Origin: Selaginella moellendorffii
Taxonomy: Eukaryota; Streptophyta; Lycopodiopsida; Selaginellales; Selaginellaceae
Direction of reading: 5' to 3'
Assembly: GCF_000143415.4 (NCBI RefSeq)
Contig: NW_003314268.1
Span: forward strand, 666,128 to 730,127
DNA: 64,000 nucleotides
The translations under genes and the position numbers were made by a program. The first letter of the stretch is position 1, and every line of letters begins with the position of its first letter. Of this stretch, positions 1 to 11,239 are shown piece after piece. Below the pieces are notes generated by a model. It did no database searches, had not been told where the DNA came from, and saw only the letters and a list, made by a program, of their open reading frames with translations.

Positions 1-1479
1 GTGATTTTCATATTGCTGAATTATTTGGTGTCTTAAAATGGACAATAATATTTACAACCCTATGGGATTTGAAGATAAATAAAGGGCAATCTTTTCTAAG
101 AACTCTATAACTATAGACCCTTCAACCAAATTATAAATTTTATCCATCATTGTATCATGCATTGTAGCTCTACATTCCATCATGTCATTTGATATAATAG
201 AACCAATTATTGTAGCTGATTTATGAGGGATGGAATGCCCTTTACACTTTGCACAAACAATAAAACCATATTCTCTCTCCTCTAAAAACTTTCAACTTGA
301 GTGAGGCTTTACTGGTTATCAGGGATGAAATATCCACTAATCTGTATAATTGAAAGGAAATATAAATAGTTTACATTACCTTGTCTTTAGAAGTGAGGCC
401 ATGGTGTGTTTTATAAACTTCATTGAGCCTTTAAATTTCTTTTGAATCAACTAGTGGCAAAAATAAAGTATTTTCAAGTGTTGCTAAATCACCCAATACA
501 CTCACGCTTTTCATAATATTAAAAAAGTAAGAACTTTGGCATGTATCCAACATATAGATTTGCTACAATATAATGATACTGCTCTTCATGTTCTAGATGC
601 ATATAAAGCTGTGAACAACATCTTAGAAATGAAAAACTAAATAGGAAAAAATATTACCATAGTCACATCCAAAAGATTATTAGAAGAAGTAATTTTTTTT
701 AAGGGAAAACACCAATGTTGGCATGTATAACTTGTGGATAAACTCTAGCAGCCATTAAAGATGATATAGAAGCACCTCTAGTTGGTTGTAATCTTAGTTT
801 AACATCAAAATCATTATAATTTGAATGATAGAAGAATATGTAACATAAAGAACTTTTTCTAAAGTTCCATGGTGGTAAATTGGGTTTTTCTGTTGTTCAA
901 CCCATTTGAAGGAAGAGAATTATAATCTTGTTAATTTTTAAAGAGTAAGTTATTAAGTGAGAAGCATTTGCCAACTATAAACCTATCACATAATCACTCA
1001 CACACAGATGAATTGCCATATACAGTTAAAGTTTGCAAACCATGCATATCTGTACAATCCATTATATAAGTTAGGTATTTTACACTTTTCAGAGTTTATT
1101 TTGCAAGATGAACTTTGTGATGCAATAGTGGCTTTTAGGATTTAACTTTGTCCTTTTTGCTTGTGAAACTACAAAACCAAAAAGAAATAAAAAAGAGTAA
1201 AACCAAACCTTCATGGGAATTTCTTTTGGTTGATAAATCTTTAGTGGATGACAACTAAAAAATATCCATAGCACTATCCAACATGATTGATTAAACAGAA
1301 TTACCTCTAGTTAATTTATACTAGTAAAAAGAGCCAAAAATTAAAATCCAGAGCCAAAACACAAACTCATTTTGTAAGCCAAGTAAAAGTCAATTAGATC
1401 TTAGACGTTCATAGACATTGTCAAAAGGCTCTGTGTTTGAGAATATTCCCCAGCACAGCATCGTCTCTATTACAGGGAT
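1..1479. other. AT-rich stretch without a recognisable gene
   Basis: The stretch is strongly AT-rich and full of stops in all frames. Short open frames such as the one at 1089-1274 (minus) have no recognisable motif. I see no RNA gene, no terminal repeats and no coding similarity. It is probably old transposon-derived or intergenic DNA flanking the PPR pseudogene. Confidence 0.5.
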
Positions 1480-3010
1480 GGAATACTGCACCCTATTGAG
1501 ACGAAATACAGCCAATTAAGAAGATCCATTTAGCCTCATCTCCCAAAACATCTCCAAAGATTCCTCACTTCTTCCATTTCTGAGTGTAGCAAGAGAGGAT
1601 CAAGTTCTAGGATATGATATCATGATGATTCCATCCACAGATCCTGGAACATTAGTAAGTCTCCACATCAAATGTACATGGAGATTAATGGGTTTCTATG
1701 GTGTTCTTGTTTACTAGTGTCTCCCACAATCTGGGAGAGAAGAGACTTGGCTTGTGGCAAATTCCCTATAACAGCACAAGCATCAATCATTGATAGTAGC
1801 TGAAATCATTGAGCTTGATACCAATTTGATCCATGAACCTGGAAACTTTGAGAGCCTTGCAATTGCCATTTTGGACGTAGACCCCAATCAATATATTGTA
1901 AGTTAAAGTGTTTCTTTGGCTTATGCTCCAAAAGTACAAGCTCACAATTATTACAAACTATAATCTAATTAATCAAAAATTATAAACATGTTTAAGATTA
2001 ATCTTATTGAATATTAACTATTAGATGGTAGAATAAACTAGAATATACTAGGAAGTGTTTAGAAAAGTTTATATATTATAAATACAAACTTAATCTAAAT
2101 GAATAACAACCATTAAATGGTAAAATATTCTAGAATATCCAAGCATATTCTAGATATCACTTACATATTTACTTCATTCTAGAAGTGTCTTGCTTTGTAT
2201 ACATGTTTAATGACAGGATGTAAAACCAAATAGACTACTTGTGCATGACAAATTTACTTGGTTCTGGCATTGTATCTAAGGTCTTCCTGGCTTTTTTGAG
2301 TAGTCATCTTTGGCCAAATGCTGTGAGCATGCTTGTCCATGAAAGCACATCATGCTCCTCCATTGAATCAAACACAAGTTTTGCTTCTTCAAGGAATCCA
2401 TGATCAAGTTTTTCTCAGGCATGTTCTCAAATAAACACTTCGCTTCATTCATATGCCCTCTTTGACCATAAGCTGTGATCAGAGCTGTCCATGACACGAC
2501 ATCATGCACCAGCATCATCTCAAACAAGATCTTTGCATTCTCAATTTTATCCTGTTTGAGGTAAGCAGCCTATAGTGTTCCCATCTTCCATCCCCTCAAA
2601 TAATGTCTTAGCGTCTTCAACATGCCCATTTTCGGCATATGCCATAAGCAGAGCGTTCCAAGATATGACATTCCTTTCTTCCATGCTACAAAAAATACTC
2701 TTAGAGTTTTCCAGACCACCTTTTTGAGCATAAGCCAAGAGGAGAATATTACAAGATACAGATCATGGCATGGCATTTTAGAAAGCATTTCTTCTGCTGA
2801 TCCAAGATGCCTGTTACGAGTATATGCCACCAGAAGATCAAAGCTCCCACTTCGATCATACATCTGTATGATCATGTTATGAACGTGGATACCATTGCCC
2901 ATTACAAGGTCTTGCTGAAGCTTACTTGGGCATGGATGCGTTTCACTTGGGGTAGCGTCTTGCAAGACCTAATTATCTCAAGACTCAGTCCCCCAAGTCG
3001 TTGGCAAATG
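1480..3010 (-). pseudogene. Decayed PLS-class pentatricopeptide repeat (PPR) gene
   Basis: Minus-strand reading gives clear PPR motifs in several frames separated by stops. From the 5' side these include VHNMIIQMYDRSGSFD near 2850-2880, NVISWNALLMAYAENGHVED near 2640, and DVVSWTALITAYGQRGHMNE near 2460-2500. After an AT-rich interruption at about 1910-2270 come QIGIKLNDFSYY and MIDACAVIGNLPQAKSL (1790-1900), then RNGRSEESLEMFWEMRLNG (1490-1580). Intact members of this family are RNA-binding proteins of mitochondria or plastids used in RNA editing and processing. The motif order fits a single former gene whose 3' part was separated by inserted AT-rich DNA, but two adjacent fragments are possible. 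No continuous frame exists, so it is not expected to make a functional protein. Confidence 0.8.
1985..2160. repeat. Short diverged tandem repeat inside the PPR pseudogene
   Basis: Two similar units occur, at about 1995-2060 and 2090-2150. Each has TTAATCT, then GAATA, then ATTA-ATGGTA, then a TCTAGAATAT-like core. They lie in the AT-rich block that splits the PPR pseudogene and may be the remnant of an inserted element. No target-site duplication could be defined by eye. Confidence 0.4.
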
Positions 3011-3407
3011 CCCAAACTGGGCATTTTGGTGGAATCTGAACACTATTTACAAAATTGTAGCCCACACAGCAATCACGTTTAGCTTATCCTGTTGATATAT
3101 TCTAGCACACGTGATGCTTGTGGAGAGCAAATATGGTATCGGTTTTGTGAATAATTCAAATAATTCAGTCTCACATACCAGGTGAAATAATATTTGTTTT
3201 CTAAAGAAAAACAAATTGATAATAATGTACCATTTTGTAAGTGCCTAGTAAGATAAAGCAAACGTCAGCTTTAAATGGGCGCACAGCATTGTCTCTGTCG
3301 CTAGTCGCTGCTTGATCTGATCGTAGGTTGCCACCCCAGATCATCGCTTTCATCCATTGTCGCGTGCTGTAAAATCGTTTCTTGGAGCCAGCCTTTTGAC
3401 TTTGCAG

Positions 3408-4480
3408 GTTGCTAGCTGGGGAGCTTATCTCCTCACGAGAGGGATACTCACAATGTCGTTTGCTCCGAGGGACACTCACGAAGGCCAAGTTCAGTTTGCG
3501 TTGGAGCGAGGAATTCCTGCGATGATCGGCATCATGCCTTCTCAGAGACTGCCTTATTCCGCGAGAGCATTTGACATGGCTCACTGTTCTCGATGTCTCA
3601 TTCCTTGGACTGCCTATGGTAAGTGTTAGTTGATACTTCTTTTTCTGCCAAAGATGAGATATATTACAATACCATTCCAGGTGGCCTCTACTTGATCGAG
3701 ATTGACCGTGTTCTTCGTCCCGGTGGCTACTGGATCCTGTCCGGGCCTCCTGTCAACTGGAAGCTGCACTGGAAAAGCTGACAGAGGACCAAAGAGGACC
3801 TGAGTGGGGAGATGACCGCGATCGAGAATATGGCGAAGAGCTTGTGCTGGAAAAAATTGCAGACCTTGCAATCTGGCAGAAACCGAAAGATCACACCGAC
3901 TGCTCCAATGGTCCCGAGTTCTGTGACAAAGAGCAGGATCTTGATTTTGCCTGGTGTAGTTTTAAGTGTCAAGACAACAGCACCTTGTTTGTGACTTCAG
4001 GCACAAACCTATGGAGGCATGCATTTCGAAACTCCCGGAAGCTGACCAAAGCGAAGATCTTCCAAGTTGGCCCTCTCGGCTAACCACGACACCATCACGA
4101 ATCTCCAGTCACTATCCAGTGAAGACAGCTTACTCAACTCTGGTTACAGAGAGCCTCGTACTACAAGAAGACGGTGCTACCAGTGCTTTCTTCGGGAAGA
4201 TACCGTAACATCATGGACATGAACTCCGGACTTGGAGGATTCGCGGCAGCACTCTCAATGAACAGCAGAATGTGGGTGATGAACGTAGTCCCCCACCGAT
4301 CCACGCTGATAACGTCTTCAGCCTCTACAAGGACCGGTGAGTTGATTGCTCGGTTTTAACTTGATATGTTCTAACGTGGCTGCTTGCGTTAGTAGATGCG
4401 AGATGAAAGACATCCTGATCGAGATGGACAGGATCTTACGTCCCGAAGGAAACGCGATCGTCCGTTTGCGTCTCCTCGGC
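3408..4480 (+). pseudogene. Truncated putative methyltransferase (QUASIMODO2/DUF248 family)
   Basis: An exon opening after TTTGCAG at 3401-3407 encodes the conserved PMT core: [24 protein letters not shown], then a Leu-Pro-Tyr, [14 protein letters not shown] block, then the next exon with [19 protein letters not shown]. Family members are Golgi membrane proteins with an S-adenosylmethionine-binding fold, linked to pectin methylation. A TGA at about 3779-3781 replaces the family Trp in the W-KGW-RTKED region. A frameshift near 3850 moves CWKK out of frame with IADLAIWQKP, and another separates the DMNSGLGGFAAALS block (4210-4260). The last recognisable block is ILIEMDRILRPEGNAIVR (4408-4470). 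The exons coding the N-terminal membrane anchor are absent. I call it a pseudogene; the match to the family is clear. Confidence 0.85.
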
Positions 4481-5865
4481 TTCGCAAAACCTCGCCTTTC
4501 GTGGCTGCACAATCTTCACATGTTGCTCCCTCTCCCGGATTGTGGGAAACAGGCTCCAGCACTGGATCATCACCAGCACCCAAGTCACGAACGAGACGCT
4601 CGCGCAGAGAGATATCGTCAGCCACCCGGGTCCCGGCTGCCGGTTTTTTTTCTACTTCCTCGTCCTTCGATCCTTTGGCCGCGGCTGCCTGTTGCTCGAT
4701 CACTTTCCTTATTTTCTAACTGCACCTTGTCTTCCAGGCTAGCTTTCTCTTCCTCCGATAGAGCTTCGTGACGATCCAGAGAAGAAGAAGACTCCAACAC
4801 TGTGGTGGAGTTGGAGTTGGAGTTTTCGGTGGCCACTGCCTGCTGCTGCTTGCTCGCGAAGCTCTCGATCTGTTCCTTGGTGTTGCTGGAAGACGAGGAA
4901 GAAGCCACGTGGTGATCCTCTCCGGCGATGATCGGTACGTAGTAGCTTGAGTTTGCTCCTCCTCGTCGTCTAACCGTGCGAGGCTTTTGTAGGCACTGTC
5001 GAGCCAAGCAGGCATTTCCGGAGAAAAGCTCTGCTCCATCACCTCAGCCTGGTTCATCGTCGATGATTCGAGCTGGCACCTCGTTCCACTCGGGAACATC
5101 ATCCTGGGAGGAAGAAGGAGCACTTCTTCCTCAACCGTTGGGAAAGCCATTGGAGCCTTGCCTCGCCTCTCGCCATTCTCTTCCGGAGCCTTCCCTTTCT
5201 TCCTTCGCAGCTCTCTCTCCGCGATCTTGCTCGAGACACCATCTTCTGTCCTTCCCTGTTCTTCCATCTCATCCTCTCGCCTCCCCGTTTCTACAACCTC
5301 TCCTCTATCCAGAGACAAAGCTCCTCCTCCATCTCCTCCACCGCCACCATCTAAACCCCGATCTTCATCCAGAAACCATTCCACCTCCTCTATGTCCGAG
5401 ATAAACTTGTTCTTGCTGGCGCACAAGTGATCATATTCTTTGGACTGGGTCGATCGCTGCTACTGCCACTGTTCTTCCCGGCGCTGGAGTTCACGCCCAC
5501 AGATTCTTGCTAGAAGTGATCTCCGGCTCCAAGAACGAGCCTTTGATGAGATACGTCCTCGGTGTCTCGGACTCCATCTCCTTTGCCGGATAGCTCTTCT
5601 CGCACTTTTCCATCTCTTTCGCTGGAAGGATCGTCTCGCACTTCGGGCTGGGCGATTGGGAAGCGCACCTGGGAGTGGTGCCGCCGCTCCGGGAGCTCTC
5701 CCTGGCGGTGGCGCATCGGGATTTGGCCTTGCCGCCCGCCGCCGCGATCAATTTCGCCGCCTCGCTCTTGCTCTTGCGGAGCTCGCTCGTCCCCAGTGAA
5801 AGGATTGGATCGTCGCTACCTGCGGTGTAGAGATTGGCGCCGGATTCCGGGTGCTTGCTCCTCAT
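4390..5865 (-). CDS. Hypothetical low-complexity acidic protein, exon structure uncertain
   Basis: Not recognised. The likely start is the ATG at 5865, opening with MRSKHPESGANLYTAGSDD; the upstream in-frame extension looks like 5' UTR. The first part (5865 to about 5490) is Ser/Lys/Glu-rich. The next segment begins near 5425 with CASKNKFISDIEEVEWFLDED, then has Gly/Asp-rich and Arg/Glu-rich stretches and a possibly conserved patch MPAWLDSAYKSLARL near 4990. Two frames then stay open toward 4618 and 4390 with Ser/Glu-rich sequence. The 5430-5490 interval is probably an intron, since a GCGCCAG acceptor precedes CAAGAACAAG. Its 3' end overlaps the last block of the plus-strand methyltransferase pseudogene. 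The absence of a single clean gene model means it may itself be degenerating. Confidence 0.4.
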
Positions 5866-6824
5866 TGGATCGATCGACGAGAAGAATGTGACGCGGACGC
5901 GAACTTTCCCCTTGTTCCTAGCAAGAAACCCTAGAAGTGTGTAAGCCCTATCAACAAGCGCGCCCCTTGAACCTGGGCCATGCAAAAGTGGACGGCGCGG
6001 ATGTTGCCACGCAGGCAGCTCCAACGGCTTCGTTTTTACAAACACTTTTTTACGTGTAGCTTGATTGATTTTCCGTATATAACAAACCAATCAAATGGAG
6101 CTAAATTATTTAGTTGACATGTGGCGGATGATGAACACGTAACGTATTTTCCTACTTTTCTGTGTGTGGGTGTCCAAACCATGTGAAATCGCTTGATGGA
6201 TTTGAAAACCTCGATGTTGTGCCATCAGTCCTTATGTGGAACACAAAAACACATCCTTGCGATCTTTCTTTCCATCGCTTTGGGAAGCTTGGGCATTTTC
6301 GACCATTCATTCCTGTGATGCAATATTTGGCAGTAACTTCTTCAAGCTCGCTTCATTAATCGCGTACCAGAAAGTTTGTCCCTAATCCCGGGTTTTGAAG
6401 ATCCAGGTAATCGTGCGTTTGTATGATTTCCTGGTTTGCTAACTCAATGCTCTAGGCCTTCCCTAAATGGTGTCATAGCAATTGATGTTGTAGACAATGA
6501 CTCTGATATGAGAGAGAGAAACAAGAATAGAAGCGTGAGTATGTTATCACAAACCATTCGATTTCAAAACCTGTAGAAGAAAAGAAAAGAAAGTGGGATC
6601 CCATTTTCGTGATAAATCTTAACTGTTAGATTAGGATTTTTAAACCATGCTTACAAACCAAAAACGAAAAAGTTTGAAAGTCAACAGTATTTTGAGACCA
6701 CGCGGAATGACCCAGTCGCTTGATTGCTATTCATATGACCCCTAGATCGAGCAAATAGAGAATCCACACTTCAATCAATGCAAATGCAGTGATCGCGCTG
6801 GTGGTCTAATCCTCAATTTCTTCC
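5866..6824. other. Intergenic region, divergent promoters expected
   Basis: This lies between the start of the minus-strand hypothetical gene and the start of the receptor kinase, so both upstream regions should fall here. I see no gene, RNA or repeat that can be defended. The open frame at 6162-6359 has no recognisable motif. Confidence 0.4.
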
Positions 6825-9446
6825 ATGGGTTTGAGGAATGGCAGCAATCTTCATCTTTTTCCTCTTTTAGTTCTAGTCGCCATTGGAGCTGCCCGAGCTC
6901 TCCAGTGCTACCCCGTGAATCAGACCACGTCTTACAACAGCGATGATCTTGGCGACTACTGGCAATATCCCCTCGACACCGACGGATTGAGCGGGCGCTA
7001 CACGGGCTACTGGTCCAACACGACGTACATCGAATTGGGCGACATCACATTCCAGCTCTGGTTCCTCACTTACGACGCTCGCAACTTCACGCTCTCTCTC
7101 GTCGCCATGCGCGAGCCCACCCAGGAGTGGGAACTCTACAGGCCCGTAGTGTTGTGGACCGCCAACCGGGACAGGTACTTTGGAGAGGGCGCGACGCTCG
7201 ACTTTGGCGCCGATGGAGAGCTCATCGTCCGGGAGAATGGGCTTACAGTGTGGTCGACCGGCACGGCCGGGAAGGGCGTCACGGAGATGTGCATCACCAA
7301 TCTGGGCAACCTCTTGCTGAGAAACTCCACCGATCATATCATCTGGCAGAGCTTCGATTCTCCATCGGATACAATCCCCATGCAGGTGGCGTTCAAGCCC
7401 GGGAATCGACTCGTCAGCTGGGCTTCCCTCAAGGATAGCAGCCGAGGATCGTACAGCCTCGCCATGGAGGAAAATCGCCTCGCCCTCTACTTCAATTCGG
7501 AGGTCTACTGGAGTTTCGAGAGTGATGGTGGGGATCCAGGAAGCAGTGACTTGTTTGCGGCAGTGTGCTGGCAGAGGAATGGTCTCATGTCGCTCGATCT
7601 CCAGCGCAATGCGTCCATGCCGGGGTACGAAGGGTTTCTGTCGGCGGAGTCGTGCCAGAGCTCAGCACCCGTGAAGAGATTCGAGATGCTTCGTAATACC
7701 CAGAACTTCACGTATGGGACCTTCCTCAAGCTCAATACCATGGGCGATCTCACCGTCTACACCTGGACCACCACGGGCAACTACTGGTATGCTGCGTTTA
7801 ACCTCTCGAGCAACTTCAGCTGCTTCCTCCCTCAAGCTCAAGAGTGTGGCCCATACGGGATCTGCAACAAAGGGGACGGCCAATGCTGCCCTGGTTCTCT
7901 CAATTACCAGGGTGGTGTTTGCGGTGCTAGGAGGCCTCTGCCGCTTGATCCCAGAAGATGTGAGCCCCATGAGATTGTACGAATGGAAGGAGTTGACTAC
8001 TTCTCTACCAACTTTAGCAGGGAAGTGCCCGTGGTGGACGAAAGCGAGTGCCGTAGGAGATGCGAGGAGAATTGTTCGTGTATGGCTGCGTTTTTCAAGG
8101 AGAAATCGTGTTTCCAGACGCACGAGCCCATCCAGTCCATGATAACAGGGGAATACACGGGTCTTCTCAAGGTGGCGAAGACTAGTGTGGGAGATTCTGG
8201 AAATCAGGCTCTGGTGTATCGGGTGGCTTTGCCGGTGCTGCTGCCAGCATTCGTGTTGCTTGTGGCGCTTCTGGCTTGGATCTGCTGGAAGAAGTCTTTG
8301 GAGAAAGCTGGCGGGGAATCAGACAAAGAGGATGAAGAGCTGGAGATGTCCTTGCGGGATTGCATGCCCAGGAGATTCACTTACAAGGAGCTGGAGCAAA
8401 TCACTGGGGGTTTTAGCAAGTGTCTGGGACAAGGTGGATACGGAAGTGTTTACCGAGGAAGCCTAGAAGACGGTAACCAGGTTGCCGTCAAGAAGCTCCA
8501 GGGCTCGAATCAAACCAGCCGGGATTTCTATGCGGAGCTGGCGAGCCTTGCAAGGACGAATCACTTGAACCTGGTGAAGTTCATTGGATTTTGTGCCGAG
8601 GGGCCAAGGAAACGCTTGCTCGTTTATGAGTTCGTTGCAAATGGCTCTCTGGAGAAATGGATCTTTGTCGATGGTGGTGGCGATGATGATAGTTCTTCTC
8701 AACAACAGGATGGATCGGGTGGATTGTCGTGGGACTTCAAGTTCCGGATTGCCGTCGGCACAGCTCAAGGATTGTGTTACTTGCACGAGGAGTGTGCGGA
8801 GAAAATTATTCACCTGGATCTCAAGCCGGAGAACGTTCTCGTAGACATCGGATTCGTGCCAAAGATTGCCGACTTTGGGCTGTCCAAACTCATGAATCGC
8901 GAGGTGACATACCTGCAAATGACAAGCATGCGAGGAACTCCGGGCTATCTTGCTCCGGAATACTTGCAAGTCGGGACAATCACTGAAAAGAGCGACGTTT
9001 TCAGCTTTGGAGTGTTGCTGCTGGAGATCATCACCGGATGCAGAAACAAGTACATGTCAAGCGATTACCTTAGAAGCTTTTCACTCGGTGATTTTTCACG
9101 CCAGAAAAGTTTCACGAAGTCAATCAGCAAAACACGGAAGAACTTATGTGATGGTGGATCTTCAGGAGGAGTTGCTGATAAGTACCAAGCAGCTGGGATG
9201 GAGAGATTGAAAGCAGTGGCATATTTGTGCGTGCAAGATGATCCCGACATGCGGCCCTCGATGAGCACGGCTCTGAAAATGATGGAAGGACTGATTGAGC
9301 TACCAGAGACGCCACCTCTGTCGAGCTTGCATTTTTTCCTTGGCTATCGATCCAAGGTGAAGCTGCCATCGAGTTCCACGTCCAAGAGCTCCAAGTTTTC
9401 ATTCAGCTCGGTGGATGAAACTTCAACTTTGGTTTTCATTAATTAA
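6825..9446 (+). CDS. G-type (S-locus-like) lectin receptor-like Ser/Thr kinase
   Basis: A single 873-residue intronless frame. A hydrophobic signal peptide (about residues 8-26) precedes a bulb-type lectin domain (about 50-190; VVLWTANRD, LGNLLLRN, IWQSFDSPSDTIP). An S-locus-type region follows, with CGPYGIC, then a PAN-like Cys cluster (about 378-430, ending near CRRRCEENCSCMAAF). A transmembrane helix spans about 467-489. The kinase domain (about 530-825) has the Gly loop GQGGYGSVYRG, VAVKK with the ATP-binding Lys, the catalytic loop HLDLKPEN, DFGLSK and APEYL. Asp for Arg is absent from the loop (HLD, not HRD), so it is a non-RD kinase, a class often tied to immune signalling. All catalytic residues are present. 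It would sit in the plasma membrane and sense an extracellular ligand, which is unknown. Two decayed partial copies lie downstream. Confidence 0.95.
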   Translation: MGLRNGSNLHLFPLLVLVAIGAARALQCYPVNQTTSYNSDDLGDYWQYPLDTDGLSGRYTGYWSNTTYIELGDITFQLWFLTYDARNFTLSLVAMREPTQEWELYRPVVLWTANRDRYFGEGATLDFGADGELIVRENGLTVWSTGTAGKGVTEMCITNLGNLLLRNSTDHIIWQSFDSPSDTIPMQVAFKPGNRLVSWASLKDSSRGSYSLAMEENRLALYFNSEVYWSFESDGGDPGSSDLFAAVCWQRNGLMSLDLQRNASMPGYEGFLSAESCQSSAPVKRFEMLRNTQNFTYGTFLKLNTMGDLTVYTWTTTGNYWYAAFNLSSNFSCFLPQAQECGPYGICNKGDGQCCPGSLNYQGGVCGARRPLPLDPRRCEPHEIVRMEGVDYFSTNFSREVPVVDESECRRRCEENCSCMAAFFKEKSCFQTHEPIQSMITGEYTGLLKVAKTSVGDSGNQALVYRVALPVLLPAFVLLVALLAWICWKKSLEKAGGESDKEDEELEMSLRDCMPRRFTYKELEQITGGFSKCLGQGGYGSVYRGSLEDGNQVAVKKLQGSNQTSRDFYAELASLARTNHLNLVKFIGFCAEGPRKRLLVYEFVANGSLEKWIFVDGGGDDDSSSQQQDGSGGLSWDFKFRIAVGTAQGLCYLHEECAEKIIHLDLKPENVLVDIGFVPKIADFGLSKLMNREVTYLQMTSMRGTPGYLAPEYLQVGTITEKSDVFSFGVLLLEIITGCRNKYMSSDYLRSFSLGDFSRQKSFTKSISKTRKNLCDGGSSGGVADKYQAAGMERLKAVAYLCVQDDPDMRPSMSTALKMMEGLIELPETPPLSSLHFFLGYRSKVKLPSSSTSKSSKFSFSSVDETSTLVFIN

Positions 9447-10800
9447 TGCATTTTATTCAGCATAGATAATTCCTAAACCCTAAACTCAGTTTATCAAGTG
9501 TTTACTTTTTAAACTTGTTTTTATAACAAAAGGTCTTTATTATCTATTTTGTGTTAACTAATGTGATAGTATTCCTAAAAGAAAAATGAAAGGGTCATTA
9601 ATTTATTTACAAGGATGTACCACTTATTTGACTTTAGTTTTTCAAAAAAATCTTTATATTAAAACCTTCCATTATAACAACACTAACAAAACATTGTTGA
9701 TTTAAGAAATAAAGGACATCAATCCAAAAAATACCAACAACACTAATATCTATGATTAACTTCATCAAGTCTTAGCAAATATTATGGCTATAACTATATC
9801 CTCATCTTTATCCTTGAACATGGGTGCCAATAATGTGAACATGTGTTAGAATATAATCATCTCCTACATGAAGGGGAGCTCAAGTACATATAAGGAGAGA
9901 TGATATTTTATAGCATTGTATTAATTAAAAAGTATCATCAAAGGTGGCTAGAATAAATGTATGCACAAGTCGGTATTTGCTATAACATGCCTAACTTGAT
10001 CAACTCTAATATATTTAGCTCCACACAAAATAAAAAACTTAAAAGTAAATACTAAATTGCATAATTGATTCAAATAACCCTTGATATACATTGTTGTCAT
10101 TTATATTTGTGTATTCTTTATGGTAATAGCCATACACATGAATATATATGAGATGAAGTGAATGGGATGAAGTAGATTTAGTTGTGTGTATAAATAATTT
10201 TCAGTTTGAGCTTCAATCATTGTAAATGGTGTGAAGTTAAATTTTCAACTTCATCCTTGATATAGATTGACTGTAGCATAATCATATATGTTACTTTAAG
10301 GCTTTTCTCTTTATCTTATACTCTTTACTTTTATTCTTTTTTTAATTTTTTTTATTTTTACCTTTTACTTTCATTAATTTTTTCTTCTTATTACTTTTTA
10401 TTATATTTCTTTTTTACTTTTTATTCTCTCTCTAAATCCCTTAAATAACCTTTATGCTTTAGTGATTGACCAGTTTATGATTATGTTAAGGATTATGTTT
10501 ATCTCTTTAACTTTGACATATTATTTAAGGCTAAGATTAAGGATGCTTGTCTAATTAAGGTTTATATTTTGCATTGTCATAAAGAAGATCAAGATTTTAC
10601 AAGAAAAAAGTAAAAGAAATATTGGAAAAAGGTGTTAAAAGTTTTAAAGCCTTTAAATATATAAACTTCATTTTATGACAAAACTTTATAGAAGTATTTT
10701 TTTCTATATTAATTATTGTTTTTTAAACAATACAATTATCCCAAATGTGTACTATCTTCCTCATACTACCGATCTTTGAAATTATCTAAGGAAAATTTAT
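9447..10800. other. AT-rich intergenic DNA with a pyrimidine tract
   Basis: No coding frame is supported. About 10310-10440 is a long T/C-rich, mostly T, low-complexity tract on the plus strand. The block separates the intact receptor kinase from its decayed copies and leads directly into a retrotransposon relic, so it is probably part of an inserted, degenerate element. Confidence 0.5.
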
Positions 10801-10819
10801 TAATTCACCAAGTTAAATT

Positions 10820-11160
10820 TTGACAAGTGCTCATAGCTAAAGAAAATGTTTCTATAATTATTTTTATGCATAGTTTATATAAATTTTTGGTAATGCCATT
10901 TTATGTTCTGATGACTTTCTTGCAGATGATAAATAAAGCTCTTTGTAATATGTTAAAAGTGATTATTGACTTCATTGATAATGTCTTAATTCACTCCAAA
11001 AAGATGTAAAAAAAGCATATTTATGATATCCACAAAATGTTAAATCAATTATGGGAAGCTAGTTTGAAATTAAAGAAGTGGAAATATGTATTTAGATCCA
11101 AGAACAAGCTTGTGATTATGTTAAAGTTCCATACTCCAAAAATGTGAAACACTTCCTCAA
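10820..11160 (+). mobile_element. Ty3/gypsy reverse transcriptase relic
   Basis: The plus strand encodes a degenerate RT segment. FLVMPF at about 10885 corresponds to the family's FxVMPFGLxNAP block. NKALCNMLKVIIDFIDNVLI at about 10930-10990 corresponds to the palm block ending in YxDDIL. A stretch resembling HLRxVLxxLREAGLKLKxxK follows, then a KxxxPK remnant near 11120-11145. Stops interrupt it, and the catalytic pair reads Asp-Asn instead of Asp-Asp. No LTRs are recognisable here. The same Asp-Asn change occurs in the minus-strand relic near 52240. Confidence 0.7.
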
Positions 11161-11239
11161 CTAAATGTAATGTTTTAGTAATTTTGTTGATCATTTTTCT
11201 AATTAGCAAGCATCACTAAAGTTGTCAACTTTGCACCAT

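Noticed and set aside
4976-5430. Plus-strand Pro/Ser-rich frames
   Set aside because: These are complements of the Glu/Arg/Gly-rich minus-strand hypothetical gene; their composition mirrors it and no motif is present.
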